Both the position numbers and the translations under genes were made by a program. From contig NZ_CP080544.1 in the NCBI RefSeq assembly GCF_019551435.1, forward strand, positions 310,001 through 374,000: a DNA stretch of 64,000 nt, written 5' to 3'. The notes beneath the pieces were generated by a model, which saw only the letters and a program-made list of their open reading frames with translations, did not search any database and was not told the origin of the DNA. This DNA comes from Lysobacter soyae (GTDB lineage Bacteria; Pseudomonadota; Gammaproteobacteria; Xanthomonadales; Xanthomonadaceae). Every line of letters begins with the position of its first letter. Position 1 is the stretch's first letter. This document shows, piece after piece, positions 46,699 to 58,006 of this stretch.

Positions 46699-47748
46699 AT
46701 GTCCGGCCAGGCGCCCGTTGCGGACCGGCCGGTTCCGGTGACGGGTCAAGCGACCGAACACGGTGCACGCGTCGCGCCGCCCGGAGGTTGGCGGGCGACG
46801 TTCCTGGTGGTCTGCTACCGCATGAAAGACACCGTTCTCGAGGCGGTTGAAGGGGCGTTGGCGCAAACCGTTGCCTGCGAAATCATCGTTTCTGACGACA
46901 GTTCGTGTGCCGAAACGCTGCCGTTGGTGCGTGATCGTTTGCGCGACTACGCAGGCCCGCATCGGGTGATCGTGCGAAGCACAGCCAGCAATATCGGACT
47001 GTGCGCGCATCTCAACGAGCTGGCCGCGATCGCCACCGCGCCCGTCCTGTTCAATTCCGCGGGCGATGACGTGTCGTTGCCAGAGCGCGTTGACACACTG
47101 TTGCGCGTGTTTGACGCGGAGCCCGATGCGCAGATCGTCGGTTCCCGCGTTGATGACGTCGACGCCCAAGGCCGGCTGATAGAAGCGGGTGTCCGCGGGT
47201 TGCCGGCGCGTGTCGATCAACGTTGGCTGATCAATCGCGGCAAGCTGGCCACGATACTCGGCGCCAGCATGGCGTTCAGAACCACGCTGTTGACGGATTT
47301 GCCACCGCTCGAAGGACGCGTCGAAGACAACATGTTGATGTTGCGCGGCGCCCTCATCGGGGTCTGCCGTTGCTTGCCGGTGTCACTCATCCGCTACCGG
47401 CGGCACGATCACAATCTCGGCGACTGGGTGTTTGATCGCAGCGAACGCGGCTACGAAGGTTGGAAGCGGCGACAGCTGCGAGTCGCAGAGATGTATGTCG
47501 AAATCGCTGACGACCAATTACGTTGCATCGAGGCGCTACCGGATCTGCCATCGCATCGACGCCAGGCCGGTCAAGCCTTGCAAGCGCTGTACCGTTTGGA
47601 GGCACTGCAGCGCGTCACCATGATCGAGCAGCCGCGCAGCCGATGGATTGCGCCGCTGATGCAAGGACTGAAAACGCGCGGGCTGCGACGCAAGAGCGCC
47701 GAACGCGCCTTAAAGCTGCTTTTGCCGCGTAAACAATTCGGGCGCTGA
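46699..47748 (+). CDS. family 2 glycosyltransferase (rhamnosyl/galactosyltransferase-like)
   Basis: A 349-residue GT2 enzyme. After a 30-residue Ala/Pro-rich lead it has ATFLVVCYRMKDTVLEAVEGALAQT, IIVSDDSS near residue 72, NIGLCAHLNELAA near 108, SAGDDVSLPERVD near 128 (the metal-binding Asp pair) and EDNMLMLRGALIG near 213. The C-terminal third is helical and basic. Likely role is side-chain assembly of a surface glycan. The ATG at 46699 comes four bases after maeB, with GGAAAA upstream, so it may be read through from maeB. Confidence 0.82.
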   Translation: MSGQAPVADRPVPVTGQATEHGARVAPPGGWRATFLVVCYRMKDTVLEAVEGALAQTVACEIIVSDDSSCAETLPLVRDRLRDYAGPHRVIVRSTASNIGLCAHLNELAAIATAPVLFNSAGDDVSLPERVDTLLRVFDAEPDAQIVGSRVDDVDAQGRLIEAGVRGLPARVDQRWLINRGKLATILGASMAFRTTLLTDLPPLEGRVEDNMLMLRGALIGVCRCLPVSLIRYRRHDHNLGDWVFDRSERGYEGWKRRQLRVAEMYVEIADDQLRCIEALPDLPSHRRQAGQALQALYRLEALQRVTMIEQPRSRWIAPLMQGLKTRGLRRKSAERALKLLLPRKQFGR

Positions 47749-47764
47749 GCACGCGCCGCAAGAT

Positions 47765-48733
47765 TCACGCGCTCGCGGGCTCGCGCTGGGCGCGCTTGGA
47801 CTTACGCCGGATTCGGCTCCAGAGTTTGATGGCTTTCAACCAACCCGGTGCGTCTTCCGGCGGCAGTGCTGCGCGATGTGCCCACGCCAAATGCAGCGCG
47901 GGCGTGCTGTGTCCGGCAAGCGCAGATTGCAAAGCCTGTGCGAACTGCCCGGCGAAGGCCGACGCGCGCAGCGAGGTGGTCGAATAGGCGCGACCGACGG
48001 CGGCAAGGTCTTCCAGCCACTTGCGATTGCGACACGCAACTTTCCGGTCGCCGTCGCCACGTCCGATGTTGGTACAGGCATTCGCATGTCGTCTGAATTG
48101 CACCAAGGGTTCGTCCAGGTACACGACGCCGTGTCGGCCGGCGGCGCATAGCGCCAACCACCAGTCATGAAAAAAACCGTCTGGCGCAGGTCCGGCAACC
48201 GCCAACAAGTCTTTGCGGAACAGACAGGCATGGCCGGAGACCGTGTTTTGGAAGAACAGCGGCACGGGATTGGTGCCACTGAACATCTCAAAGTCCCCCG
48301 ATACGGCCCCGCCGGTCAATGCGCCTTTGGCGTCCATATAAACCGAGTCGCAGTAGGCGAGGTCGGCCGTGCCGATGGCGGCGTGCAATTTCGACAGCTT
48401 GTCGAGGGCCCAAATGTCGTCCTGGTCGGCCGGGGCGATCCATTCACTTGTGGCCAAGCCCATGCATTTTTCGAAACTGCGCAAATGGCCAAGGTTGGTG
48501 TCATTGCGGAACAGACGGATGCGCGGATCCGCCGCGGCCCGGTCTTCGAGTTTCGGCCAGGTCACGCCATCGGTGGAGGCGTCATCCAAGATGAGCACCT
48601 CAAGCCGCACGTCGCGCTGCGCAAGGATGGAGTCCAGCTGCGAATCAATGTGCGCCGCACCATTCCAAGTGCACATTGCAACGCTGACCAAAGGGGGGAT
48701 GTCGCTGCCGATGGCAGAGCTTGGCGTTGTCAT
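47765..48733 (-). CDS. family 2 glycosyltransferase (rhamnan/EPS type)
   Basis: A 322-residue GT2 enzyme starting MTTPSSAIGSDIPPLVSVAMCTWNGAAHI. Motifs are LDDASTDGV near residue 52, NDTNLGHLRSFEKCM near 78, PADQDDIWALDKL near 103 (metal-binding Asp) and FFHDWWLALCAAGRHG near 189, typical of rhamnosyl-type transferases. The ATG at 48733 is used because the longer reading from a TTG at 48781 adds only a poorly supported leader. It converges with the preceding glycosyltransferase across 16 bases, so the two form a small glycan island. Confidence 0.83.
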   Translation of the reverse strand: MTTPSSAIGSDIPPLVSVAMCTWNGAAHIDSQLDSILAQRDVRLEVLILDDASTDGVTWPKLEDRAAADPRIRLFRNDTNLGHLRSFEKCMGLATSEWIAPADQDDIWALDKLSKLHAAIGTADLAYCDSVYMDAKGALTGGAVSGDFEMFSGTNPVPLFFQNTVSGHACLFRKDLLAVAGPAPDGFFHDWWLALCAAGRHGVVYLDEPLVQFRRHANACTNIGRGDGDRKVACRNRKWLEDLAAVGRAYSTTSLRASAFAGQFAQALQSALAGHSTPALHLAWAHRAALPPEDAPGWLKAIKLWSRIRRKSKRAQREPASA

Positions 48734-48826
48734 GCATGGAGCGTAGGCAGGTTGGCGATCCTGCGCAATGCTTTCCCTCAAAAAAATTTACACGGGTAAA
48801 AATAGCGGCAACCCCATTTGACGCTC

Positions 48827-48836
48827 ACCAATTGGT
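48827..48836. promoter_or_regulatory. perfect 10-base palindrome upstream of aceE
   Basis: ACCAATTGGT lies 35 bases before the aceE ATG. It is a symmetric operator-like site next to a TTGACG (48818-48823). It shares the ATTGGT half-site of enterobacterial PdhR operators but lacks their spacing, so any regulator is unknown. Confidence 0.3.
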
Positions 48837-48870
48837 AAACTCGATTCAATCCGATAGACGAGCATGCCGA

Positions 48871-51576
<2,706 letters not shown>

Positions 51577-51585
51577 TCGGTAACC

Positions 51586-51644
51586 AAAAAGGGGGTCAGA
51601 GTGAGTCTTTCATTTTGAAAAACTCACTCTGACCCCCCTTTTTT
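51586..51644. terminator. long bidirectional hairpin after aceE, REP-like
   Basis: AAAAAGGGGGTCAGAGTGAGT (51586-51606) pairs with ACTCACTCTGACCCCCCTTTTTT (51622-51644), a stem of about 21 base pairs with one bulged C, a 15-base loop and A/T tracts on both sides. It can terminate aceE and the convergent tex. Its GGGGTCAGAGTGA arm is a sequence often seen in REP-type elements linked to RAYT transposases (from memory), so it may be mobile in origin. Confidence 0.85.
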
Positions 51645-51647
51645 AAT

Positions 51648-51672
51648 AGGAAAATTTCTTCCGACCCCTTTT
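51648..51672. repeat. second REP-like half element next to the tex stop
   Basis: AGGAAAATTTCTTCCGACCCC followed by a T-run abuts the tex stop codon. In reverse it reads GGGGTCGGAAGAAATTTTCC, a variant of the GGGGTC-type arm in the neighbouring hairpin, but no matching inverted arm is present. Confidence 0.5.
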
Positions 51673-54003
51673 TTAGGTTTTCTTTTGGGCGCGGGCAAAC
51701 GCGTCTGCGAAGGCCGAGTTGATGGGGGCGGCGGCTTGTTTTACGGGCGGCTTCGGTCCGCGGTCTGGGCGGGCATCGCGATGCTGCGACGGGTGCGCGG
51801 GGTTTTTGGCAGGCGTGTCGTCCAGGCGCCGGGTCAATGCGATGCGCTTGCGTGCCACATCGACTTCCACCACTTTCACTTTGACGATATCCCCGGCTTT
51901 GACCACTTCGCGCGGGTCTTTGACGAAACGGTCGGATAGGGCGGAGATGTGGACCAAGCCGTCTTGATGGACACCGATGTCGACAAACGCACCGAACGCC
52001 GCCACGTTGCTGACCACGCCTTCAAGCACCATGCCGACTTGCAGATCTTTGATGTCGTGCACGCCCTCGGCGAAACGCACCGCTTGGAACGCCGGGCGTG
52101 GATCGCGGCCCGGCTTCTCCAGCTCAAGCAGGATGTCGCGCACTGTCGGTTCACCGAAACGATCGTCGACGAAGTGGCCGGGCTTGAGGCTGCGAAGTGT
52201 GGCGGTATCACCGATCAGCGCGTCGGCACGTTTGCCGGTCGCGGCGAGAATGCGTTCAACCACAGGATAGGCTTCCGGATGCACCGAGGAGGCGTCGAGC
52301 GGCTGATCGCCATTGCGAATGCGCAGGAATCCGGCGCACTGTTCGAAGGTCTTCTCGCCCAACCGCGGTACGTCCAACAGTTGCTTGCGCGAGCGGAACG
52401 CGCCCTTCGCATCACGATGCAAGACGATGTTCTCAGCCACGCTTGACGACAAACCCGAAACCCGTGACAGCAAGGCGGCAGACGCGGTGTTGACGTCCAC
52501 CCCCACGGCGTTGACGCAGTCCTCGACCGTGGCATCCAACGTACGCGCCAAACGATATTGATCGACGTCGTGCTGGTACTGGCCAACACCGATCGCTTTC
52601 GGTTCGATCTTCACCAACTCCGCGAGCGGATCTTGCAGACGACGCGCAATTGACACCGCCCCGCGCAGGGAGACATCGAGGCTCGGAAACTCGCGCGCGG
52701 CGAGTTCGGAGGCCGAATACACCGACGCGCCGGCTTCACTGACCACCACTTTGGCCGGCGCCTTGTCTTTCAACTGTTTCAACAGATCAGCCGCCAACGC
52801 ATCGGTTTCGCGGCTGGCAGTGCCATTGCCTATCGCAATCAACTGCACGCCGTGTCGTTCGCACAATGTGCGCAGTGACGCCAATGACGCATCCCATTGC
52901 CGCTTGGGCTCATGCGGATAGATGGTGTCGGTGGCGACCAGTTTGCCTGTTGCATCCACAACCGCGACCTTGACACCGGTGCGAATGCCCGGATCCAAAC
53001 CCATCACGGCTTTGGGACCGGCCGGCGCTGCCAACAGCAGATCTTTCAAGTTGCTGCCGAACACGGCGATGGCTTCAGCGTCTGCGCGTTCGCGCGCCTG
53101 CTGCATCAAATCGATCATCAAATGCAAATGCAGTTTGGCTTTCCAGGTCAAGCGGCAGGCGGTCATCAACCAAGTGTCGGCGGGCCGATTGGCCGCGCGA
53201 ATCCCCGCGTGCATCGCCACCTGCGCTTCGGCATAGGCATGACCTGACTCGGCGTCTGCGCCCGGTTCAAGATCCAAGGTGATGAATTCTTCGCGACGTG
53301 CCCGCAGCAACGCCAACAGTCGATGCGAAGGAATCTTTGCGAGCGGTTCGGCATGATCGAAATAGTCGCGGAATTTCGCGCCTTCCTGCTCTTTGCCGGA
53401 CACTACCTTGGCGCGCAGGACACCATTGCCCTGGAGCCAGTCGCGCAGTGCACCGATCAGCGTCGCGTCCTCGCCCCAACGTTCCATCAATATGGCGCGT
53501 GCGCCGTCCAGTGCCGCCTTGTTGTCAGCAACGCCTTTCTCGGCATCGACAAATCCGGTGGCAAAAGTATCGGGGTCCTGTGTGGGATCTGCCAAGAGGC
53601 CGTCCGCCAAGGGTTCCAGTCCCGCTTCACGCGCAATCTGTGCGCGGGTCCGGCGCTTGGGCTTGAACGGCAGATACAGATCCTCCAATCGCGATTTGCT
53701 GTCGGCCGCCTCGATTTCGCCGCGCAGGGCATCAGAGAGATGGCCCTGCTCATCAATGCTCGCAAGGATGGCCGCGCGCCGGTCCTCCATCTCGCGCAGA
53801 TACAGCAGTCTCGATTCCAACAGGCGCAATTGCGTGTCATCCAACCCTTCGGTCGCTTCTTTCCGATAGCGGGCGATGAACGGCACCGTGGCGCCCCCGT
53901 CCAGCAAGTCGACTGCAGCTTTGACCTGCGGAAGGCGTGCCGCAGTTTCAGCGGCAAGGGTTTCGAAAATGCGGTGTTGTGCAGCGGGGGACAGGTCGGG
54001 CAT
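51673..54003 (-). CDS. tex: RNA-binding transcriptional accessory protein Tex
   Basis: A 776-residue Tex protein. The N-terminal helical part includes [17 protein letters not shown] near 55; a YqgF-like domain runs from about 325 with [17 protein letters not shown] near 335; helix-hairpin-helix motifs are at [23 protein letters not shown] and [20 protein letters not shown] (about 510-555); the C-terminal S1 domain [30 protein letters not shown] is near 650-690. It binds nucleic acid and affects transcription and decay. The last 50 residues are Lys/Pro-rich. It is divergent from the UPF0114 gene. Confidence 0.94.
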   Translation of the reverse strand: MPDLSPAAQHRIFETLAAETAARLPQVKAAVDLLDGGATVPFIARYRKEATEGLDDTQLRLLESRLLYLREMEDRRAAILASIDEQGHLSDALRGEIEAADSKSRLEDLYLPFKPKRRTRAQIAREAGLEPLADGLLADPTQDPDTFATGFVDAEKGVADNKAALDGARAILMERWGEDATLIGALRDWLQGNGVLRAKVVSGKEQEGAKFRDYFDHAEPLAKIPSHRLLALLRARREEFITLDLEPGADAESGHAYAEAQVAMHAGIRAANRPADTWLMTACRLTWKAKLHLHLMIDLMQQARERADAEAIAVFGSNLKDLLLAAPAGPKAVMGLDPGIRTGVKVAVVDATGKLVATDTIYPHEPKRQWDASLASLRTLCERHGVQLIAIGNGTASRETDALAADLLKQLKDKAPAKVVVSEAGASVYSASELAAREFPSLDVSLRGAVSIARRLQDPLAELVKIEPKAIGVGQYQHDVDQYRLARTLDATVEDCVNAVGVDVNTASAALLSRVSGLSSSVAENIVLHRDAKGAFRSRKQLLDVPRLGEKTFEQCAGFLRIRNGDQPLDASSVHPEAYPVVERILAATGKRADALIGDTATLRSLKPGHFVDDRFGEPTVRDILLELEKPGRDPRPAFQAVRFAEGVHDIKDLQVGMVLEGVVSNVAAFGAFVDIGVHQDGLVHISALSDRFVKDPREVVKAGDIVKVKVVEVDVARKRIALTRRLDDTPAKNPAHPSQHRDARPDRGPKPPVKQAAAPINSAFADAFARAQKKT

Positions 54004-54087
54004 TCGAGCGAAGAAAAGGTCAGAGGGGCTGCCATTATGACGGTCGCCGCGATCACGGGTAGCGTCTCAAAATGGGCAAAATCTGTG

Positions 54088-54096
54088 TGGGATAAT
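54088..54096 (+). promoter_or_regulatory. extended -10 promoter for the UPF0114 gene
   Basis: TGGGATAAT is an extended -10 element (TG at 54088, GATAAT at 54091-54096), 27 bases before the ATG. No matching -35 box is seen, as is common with extended -10 promoters. Confidence 0.45.
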
Positions 54097-54123
54097 GACG
54101 CCTCAATTCCAAGGCGTCCCCGC

Positions 54124-54717
54124 ATGTCGAATCCGACACCCAACCGGTTGAACCCGCTTCAAACCCTGATCTTTTCCTCGCGCTGGCTGCAGCTGCCGCT
54201 CTATCTCGGCCTCATCGTCGCCCAGGCGATTTACGTCTGGCAGTTCGGTGTCGAGCTCATCCACTTGATCCAACAAGTGTTTGGTGGCCACCACACGCCA
54301 GTGGAAGAAGGCGGGAAATCAGCGGAAGTTATCATCATGCTCATCGTGCTTGGGCTGATCGATGTCGTCATGATTTCAAACCTGTTGGTGATGGTGATTG
54401 TCGGCGGCTATGAGACCTTCGTGTCGCGACTGAATCTCGAAGGACATCCGGATCAGCCGGAGTGGCTCAGTCACGTGAACGCCAGTGTGCTCAAAGTGAA
54501 GCTGGCAATGGCCATCATCGGGATCTCTTCGATTCACCTGTTGAAAACCTTCATCGAAGTCGGTGATCTCGGTTCGCCGACGAGCGAGTTCACGCAACAG
54601 GGCGTGATGTGGCAAACCATCATCCATGTCGTCTTCATCCTGTCGGCGATCGGCATCGCTTGGACCGACCGCCTAATGACCTCTGCGGCAAGTACGCGAG
54701 AGCACACCCACCACTGA
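54124..54717 (+). CDS. UPF0114 (YqhA-like) membrane protein
   Basis: A 197-residue membrane protein with four hydrophobic segments: about 20-45, 68-92, 124-140 and 161-180. Family signatures are SSRWLQLPLYLGLIVAQAIY, ADVVMISNLLVMVIVGGYETFVSRL-like sequence near 82 and VKLAMAIIGISSIHLLKTFI near 125. The function is unknown. The ATG at 54124 starts the conserved N-terminus; a much longer in-frame reading overlaps tex on the other strand and is rejected. Its stop overlaps the uvrD start (TGATG). Confidence 0.87.
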   Translation: MSNPTPNRLNPLQTLIFSSRWLQLPLYLGLIVAQAIYVWQFGVELIHLIQQVFGGHHTPVEEGGKSAEVIIMLIVLGLIDVVMISNLLVMVIVGGYETFVSRLNLEGHPDQPEWLSHVNASVLKVKLAMAIIGISSIHLLKTFIEVGDLGSPTSEFTQQGVMWQTIIHVVFILSAIGIAWTDRLMTSAASTREHTHH

Positions 54718-56888
54718 TGGATGTATCGGCGCTTCTTGACGGGTTGAATGCGGCGCAACGTGAGGCGGTATCTGCACCGCCTGGCCACTACTTGGTGTTG
54801 GCGGGTGCGGGATCGGGCAAAACGCGTGTCCTGACCCATCGCATGGGATGGCTGAACCAAGTGCACGGCGTACCGCCCCATGGCATTTTCGCGGTGACAT
54901 TTACCAACAAAGCTGCGGCGGAAATGCGTCATCGGGTGCAAACCTTGATGCCGGGCAGTCGTGGCATGTGGGTCGGCACGTTCCACGGGCTTGCGCATCG
55001 CTTGCTGCGTCTGCATTGGCAAGACGCGAAGTTGCCGGAAGGCTTCCAAATTCTGGATAGCGATGACCAATTGCGCATGGTCAAACGCGTGTTGCAACAG
55101 CTTGAGCTCGACGACCCGCGATTCCCGCCGCGACAAATCGCCTGGTGGATCAATCAGCAAAAAGACGAAGGCCGCCGCCCGCAACACATCCAACCGGGCA
55201 AGGACGATCTGTCCGATGTGATGTTGAAGGCCTATACGCTGTATCAAACCCGCTGTGACAATGCCGGGCTGGTGGACTTCGCAGAAATCCTGCTGCGCGC
55301 GCACGAATTGCTGCGCGACACGCCGGCCTTGCTGGAGCATTACCGCAATCGATTCCAAGACATCCTGATCGACGAGTTCCAGGACACCAACGCCATCCAG
55401 TACGGATTCATTCGTTTGTTGGCGGGTAATACCGGGCGCGTGTTCGTGGTCGGTGACGACGATCAGGCGATCTACGGTTGGCGCGGCGCCAAAGTGGAAA
55501 ACGTGCAGCGTTTTCTGCGTGATTTCGAAGGCGCGAAGACGATTCGCCTTGAACAGAACTATCGCTCCACCGCGAATATCCTGAGTGCGGCCAATGCCGT
55601 GATCGCGCACAATCCCGAGCGGCTAGGCAAACAGCTGTGGACGGACTCGGGCGAAGGCGAGCCCATTGATCTGTATGCCGCCTATTCCGAAATCGATGAG
55701 GCGAACTATGTCGTCGGGCGCGTCAAACAGTGGGTGCATGCCGGCGGCGCGCATCGCGATTGCGCGATTTTGTATCGAAGCAATGCGCAGTCACGCGCAT
55801 TTGAAGAAGCGTTGATCGTCGCGCAAATGCCCTATCGGGTTTACGGCGGCCTGCGATTCTTCGAGCGCGCGGAAGTCAAGGACGCGTTGGCCTATCTGCG
55901 ATTGACCGCATCGCGGGTGGATGATGCCGCCTTCGAACGTGCCGTGAATATGCCCACACGCGGCATCGGCGATCGCACCATGGATGAAGTGCGGCGACTG
56001 GCGCGCGGTGCCGGGATGAGCTTGTGGCACGGGGCGCGCGAAGTGGCCCACGGCGACGCGGTGCCAGCCCGATCACGCAATGCATTGGCGGGCTTTATGG
56101 CCATGATCGATCAATTCGCCGATGACATCAGCTCGCTGCCCTTGCAGGACAAGATCGATCATGTGCTTGTGCACAGCGGTCTGCGCGCGCATTACAAGAA
56201 AGAAGGCCGCCATAGTGTCGATTCCCGTGTCGACAACTTGGATGAGTTGATCACCGTTGCCTCACGTTTCACCCGCGCGGACGACGAAGAATCGGCGCAA
56301 CTGAGCGAGCTCATCGAGTTCTTGGCTTATGCGGCCTTGGAGGCCGGCGAAGGTCAGGCGCAGGAAGGCGAGGACGGCGTGCAATTGATGACCTTGCACA
56401 GCGCCAAAGGGCTGGAGTTTCCGGTGGTGTTTCTGGGCGGGATGGAAGAGGGCATCTTTCCCAACCAACGCAGTGTGCAGGAGAGCGGGCGCCTCGAAGA
56501 GGAGCGGCGCCTCGCCTATGTCGGTATCACCCGTGCGCGTGAGAAGCTGGTTTTGAGTTTTGCCGAAACGCGACGTTTGCATGGCACCGACATGCCGGGT
56601 ATTCCCTCGCGATTTCTGCGCGAGATCCCCACCCAGCTGATCAATGAAATCCGTCCGCGGGCCGCTGCAAACCGCGTTTTTCAATCGCCGGCGCGTCGTC
56701 ATGCCGGTCATGCACCGATCGCCGGGCCCGGTGTCAATCTCGGCGCCTTGGTTGAACACGCAACATTCGGCACCGGCACGGTGACTGATATCGAGGGTGC
56801 CGGCGCACATGCCCGTGTCCAGGTGAATTTCGACGGTGCTGGCAGCAAGTGGTTGGTGATGGCCTACGCCAACTTGAAAGTGCTGTAA
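54717..56888 (+). CDS. uvrD: DNA helicase II (UvrD/Rep family)
   Basis: A 723-residue superfamily 1 helicase. LNAAQREAVSAPPGHYLVLAGAGSGKTRVL gives the Q motif and Walker A near 30; FTNKAAAEMRHRV is Ia; LIDEFQDTNAIQY near 220 is motif II; GDDDQAIYGWRGA near 246 is III; LEQNYRST IV; LMTLHSAKGLEF near 556 V; YVGITRAREKL near 602 VI. The C-terminal ASNRVF-type tail ends in a Tudor-like segment (ATFGTGTVTDIEGAGAHARVQVNFDG) that contacts RNA polymerase in UvrD. It unwinds DNA in repair. It is co-translated with the UPF0114 gene. Confidence 0.94.
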   Translation: MDVSALLDGLNAAQREAVSAPPGHYLVLAGAGSGKTRVLTHRMGWLNQVHGVPPHGIFAVTFTNKAAAEMRHRVQTLMPGSRGMWVGTFHGLAHRLLRLHWQDAKLPEGFQILDSDDQLRMVKRVLQQLELDDPRFPPRQIAWWINQQKDEGRRPQHIQPGKDDLSDVMLKAYTLYQTRCDNAGLVDFAEILLRAHELLRDTPALLEHYRNRFQDILIDEFQDTNAIQYGFIRLLAGNTGRVFVVGDDDQAIYGWRGAKVENVQRFLRDFEGAKTIRLEQNYRSTANILSAANAVIAHNPERLGKQLWTDSGEGEPIDLYAAYSEIDEANYVVGRVKQWVHAGGAHRDCAILYRSNAQSRAFEEALIVAQMPYRVYGGLRFFERAEVKDALAYLRLTASRVDDAAFERAVNMPTRGIGDRTMDEVRRLARGAGMSLWHGAREVAHGDAVPARSRNALAGFMAMIDQFADDISSLPLQDKIDHVLVHSGLRAHYKKEGRHSVDSRVDNLDELITVASRFTRADDEESAQLSELIEFLAYAALEAGEGQAQEGEDGVQLMTLHSAKGLEFPVVFLGGMEEGIFPNQRSVQESGRLEEERRLAYVGITRAREKLVLSFAETRRLHGTDMPGIPSRFLREIPTQLINEIRPRAAANRVFQSPARRHAGHAPIAGPGVNLGALVEHATFGTGTVTDIEGAGAHARVQVNFDGAGSKWLVMAYANLKVL

Positions 56889-56913
56889 AAAAGACCCGGC
56901 CGAAGCCGGGTCT
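56887..56913 (-). terminator. intrinsic terminator for the glycine-zipper gene
   Basis: AGACCCGGC and GCCGGGTCT flank a CGAA loop. The A-run at 56887-56892 becomes a U-tract on the minus strand, so it ends the glycine-zipper transcript; toward uvrD it lacks a good U-tract. Confidence 0.85.
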
Positions 56914-56956
56914 CCTCCTCCACACGCCTGATGAATGTGCGGCTGTAACGGACGAA

Positions 56957-57736
56957 TTAGCGACCGTCGTTATCCGCATCACCCGGCAGTGCGCGTTCCA
57001 CGCCATGCCATGCGTCTTTCACTGCACCCTTGGCGTCTTGCCAAGCAAGTCGCGAGGCACCCTTGGTTCGGTTCCAGCCTTGCTCGAGATTGGCTTCAAG
57101 CTTGTCATCCCATTTCGCGTCGGTATTCATCGAGCGCGCTTGGGTGCCATAGCGATAGGCCGGACGATAGTCGTTCTCGTAGCTGTAGTCGCCCTTGGCA
57201 TAATCCGAGTTCGCATACTCGTTCTTGTAATAGCGATCCGTGGCTTCATAGGTGCGATAGGTGCGATCGGAACGGTCAAAGGCATCGCGCACCGCATCCT
57301 TGGCTTCTTCCCAAGTCAATCGCGATTTCGCCTTGGCTTTTTCCCAGCCTTGCTTGATATCGGATTCCAAGCTGCTGTCCCATTTGCGATTGGCGTATTC
57401 ACTACGTACTTGGTTGCCGTAGGCATAGGCCGGGGAATAGTCGCTTTCGTAGTCATACTGCTTGTTGAAGTAGGGACGCGATTGATATTCGCTTTTCCAA
57501 TATTCGGCTTCGCCGGTCGGGTCGATGGATTCAGCCACGTTGTGACCTGCGGCACCGCCACCGGCCGCGCCGATGGCACCACCGATCAAGGTGCCAATCG
57601 GTCCGAAGATCGAGCCCACCACCGCACCTGCCGCAGCGCCGCCCAGCGCGCCGACACCGGTGCCGACCGGATGCGAACCGGCTTCGCCGGTGATCGGATC
57701 ACGATTCATGTCACGGGATTCATTTGAGTTGCTCAT
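56957..57736 (-). CDS. glycine-zipper protein with a duplicated aromatic/acidic domain
   Basis: A 259-residue protein of unknown function. Residues 24-64 are a Gly/Ala-rich glycine zipper able to span or insert in a membrane. Two copies of a 61-residue unit follow at 94-154 and 184-244, an exact 90-residue period: YESDYSPAYAYG against YENDYRPAYRYG, KWDSSLESDIKQGW against KWDDKLEANLEQGW, and SRLTWEEAKDAVRDA against SRLAWQDAKGAVKDA. The spacers are Tyr/Asp/Arg-rich. No signal peptide is present. The start is fixed by AGGAAGGAA. It lies in its own unit with a terminator; a stress role is a guess from similar glycine-zipper proteins. Confidence 0.78.
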   Translation of the reverse strand: MSNSNESRDMNRDPITGEAGSHPVGTGVGALGGAAAGAVVGSIFGPIGTLIGGAIGAAGGGAAGHNVAESIDPTGEAEYWKSEYQSRPYFNKQYDYESDYSPAYAYGNQVRSEYANRKWDSSLESDIKQGWEKAKAKSRLTWEEAKDAVRDAFDRSDRTYRTYEATDRYYKNEYANSDYAKGDYSYENDYRPAYRYGTQARSMNTDAKWDDKLEANLEQGWNRTKGASRLAWQDAKGAVKDAWHGVERALPGDADNDGR

Positions 57737-57831
57737 AGTTCGATTCCTTCCTGTTGTGGGGGATGCACATCGTCTTGATGTGTGAACCACCATGGGACAT
57801 CGCTCGTGAGTTGTCCGTGGAAGAAATGTAT

Positions 57832-57845
57832 GTTTCCGGTGAAAC
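57832..57845. promoter_or_regulatory. inverted repeat upstream of the glycine-zipper gene
   Basis: GTTTC-CGGT-GAAAC is a 5-base inverted repeat about 95 bases before the ATG of the glycine-zipper gene, in the 270-base gap shared with polA. It may be an operator. The rest of the gap holds no open frame or strong hairpin that I can see. Confidence 0.3.
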
Positions 57846-57994
57846 GTTCATCGTCGTCAAGAGCGCGTAAAGCATTTAAAAAAAGGCTGAAAACGCGAAT
57901 TCGCGAAAAGACGGGTGAATGTCCGCATTCAAGTACGTGACACCTTCGCGGCATCGGCTTGAATGCTTCAGAAAACACTGCCAAGTGATACGGA

Positions 57995-58000
57995 TAGAAT
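57995..58000 (+). promoter_or_regulatory. candidate -10 box for polA
   Basis: TAGAAT ends six bases before the polA ATG at 58007, so the predicted transcription start is the A of the ATG and the mRNA would be leaderless. No Shine-Dalgarno is present. The -35 region is not obvious. Confidence 0.5.
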
Positions 58001-58006
58001 TCATCC

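Noticed and set aside
53323-54123. An N-terminal extension of the UPF0114 protein of 267 residues
   Set aside because: The extension is antisense to tex and lacks hydrophobic segments; the family N-terminus begins at 54124 after an extended -10 promoter.
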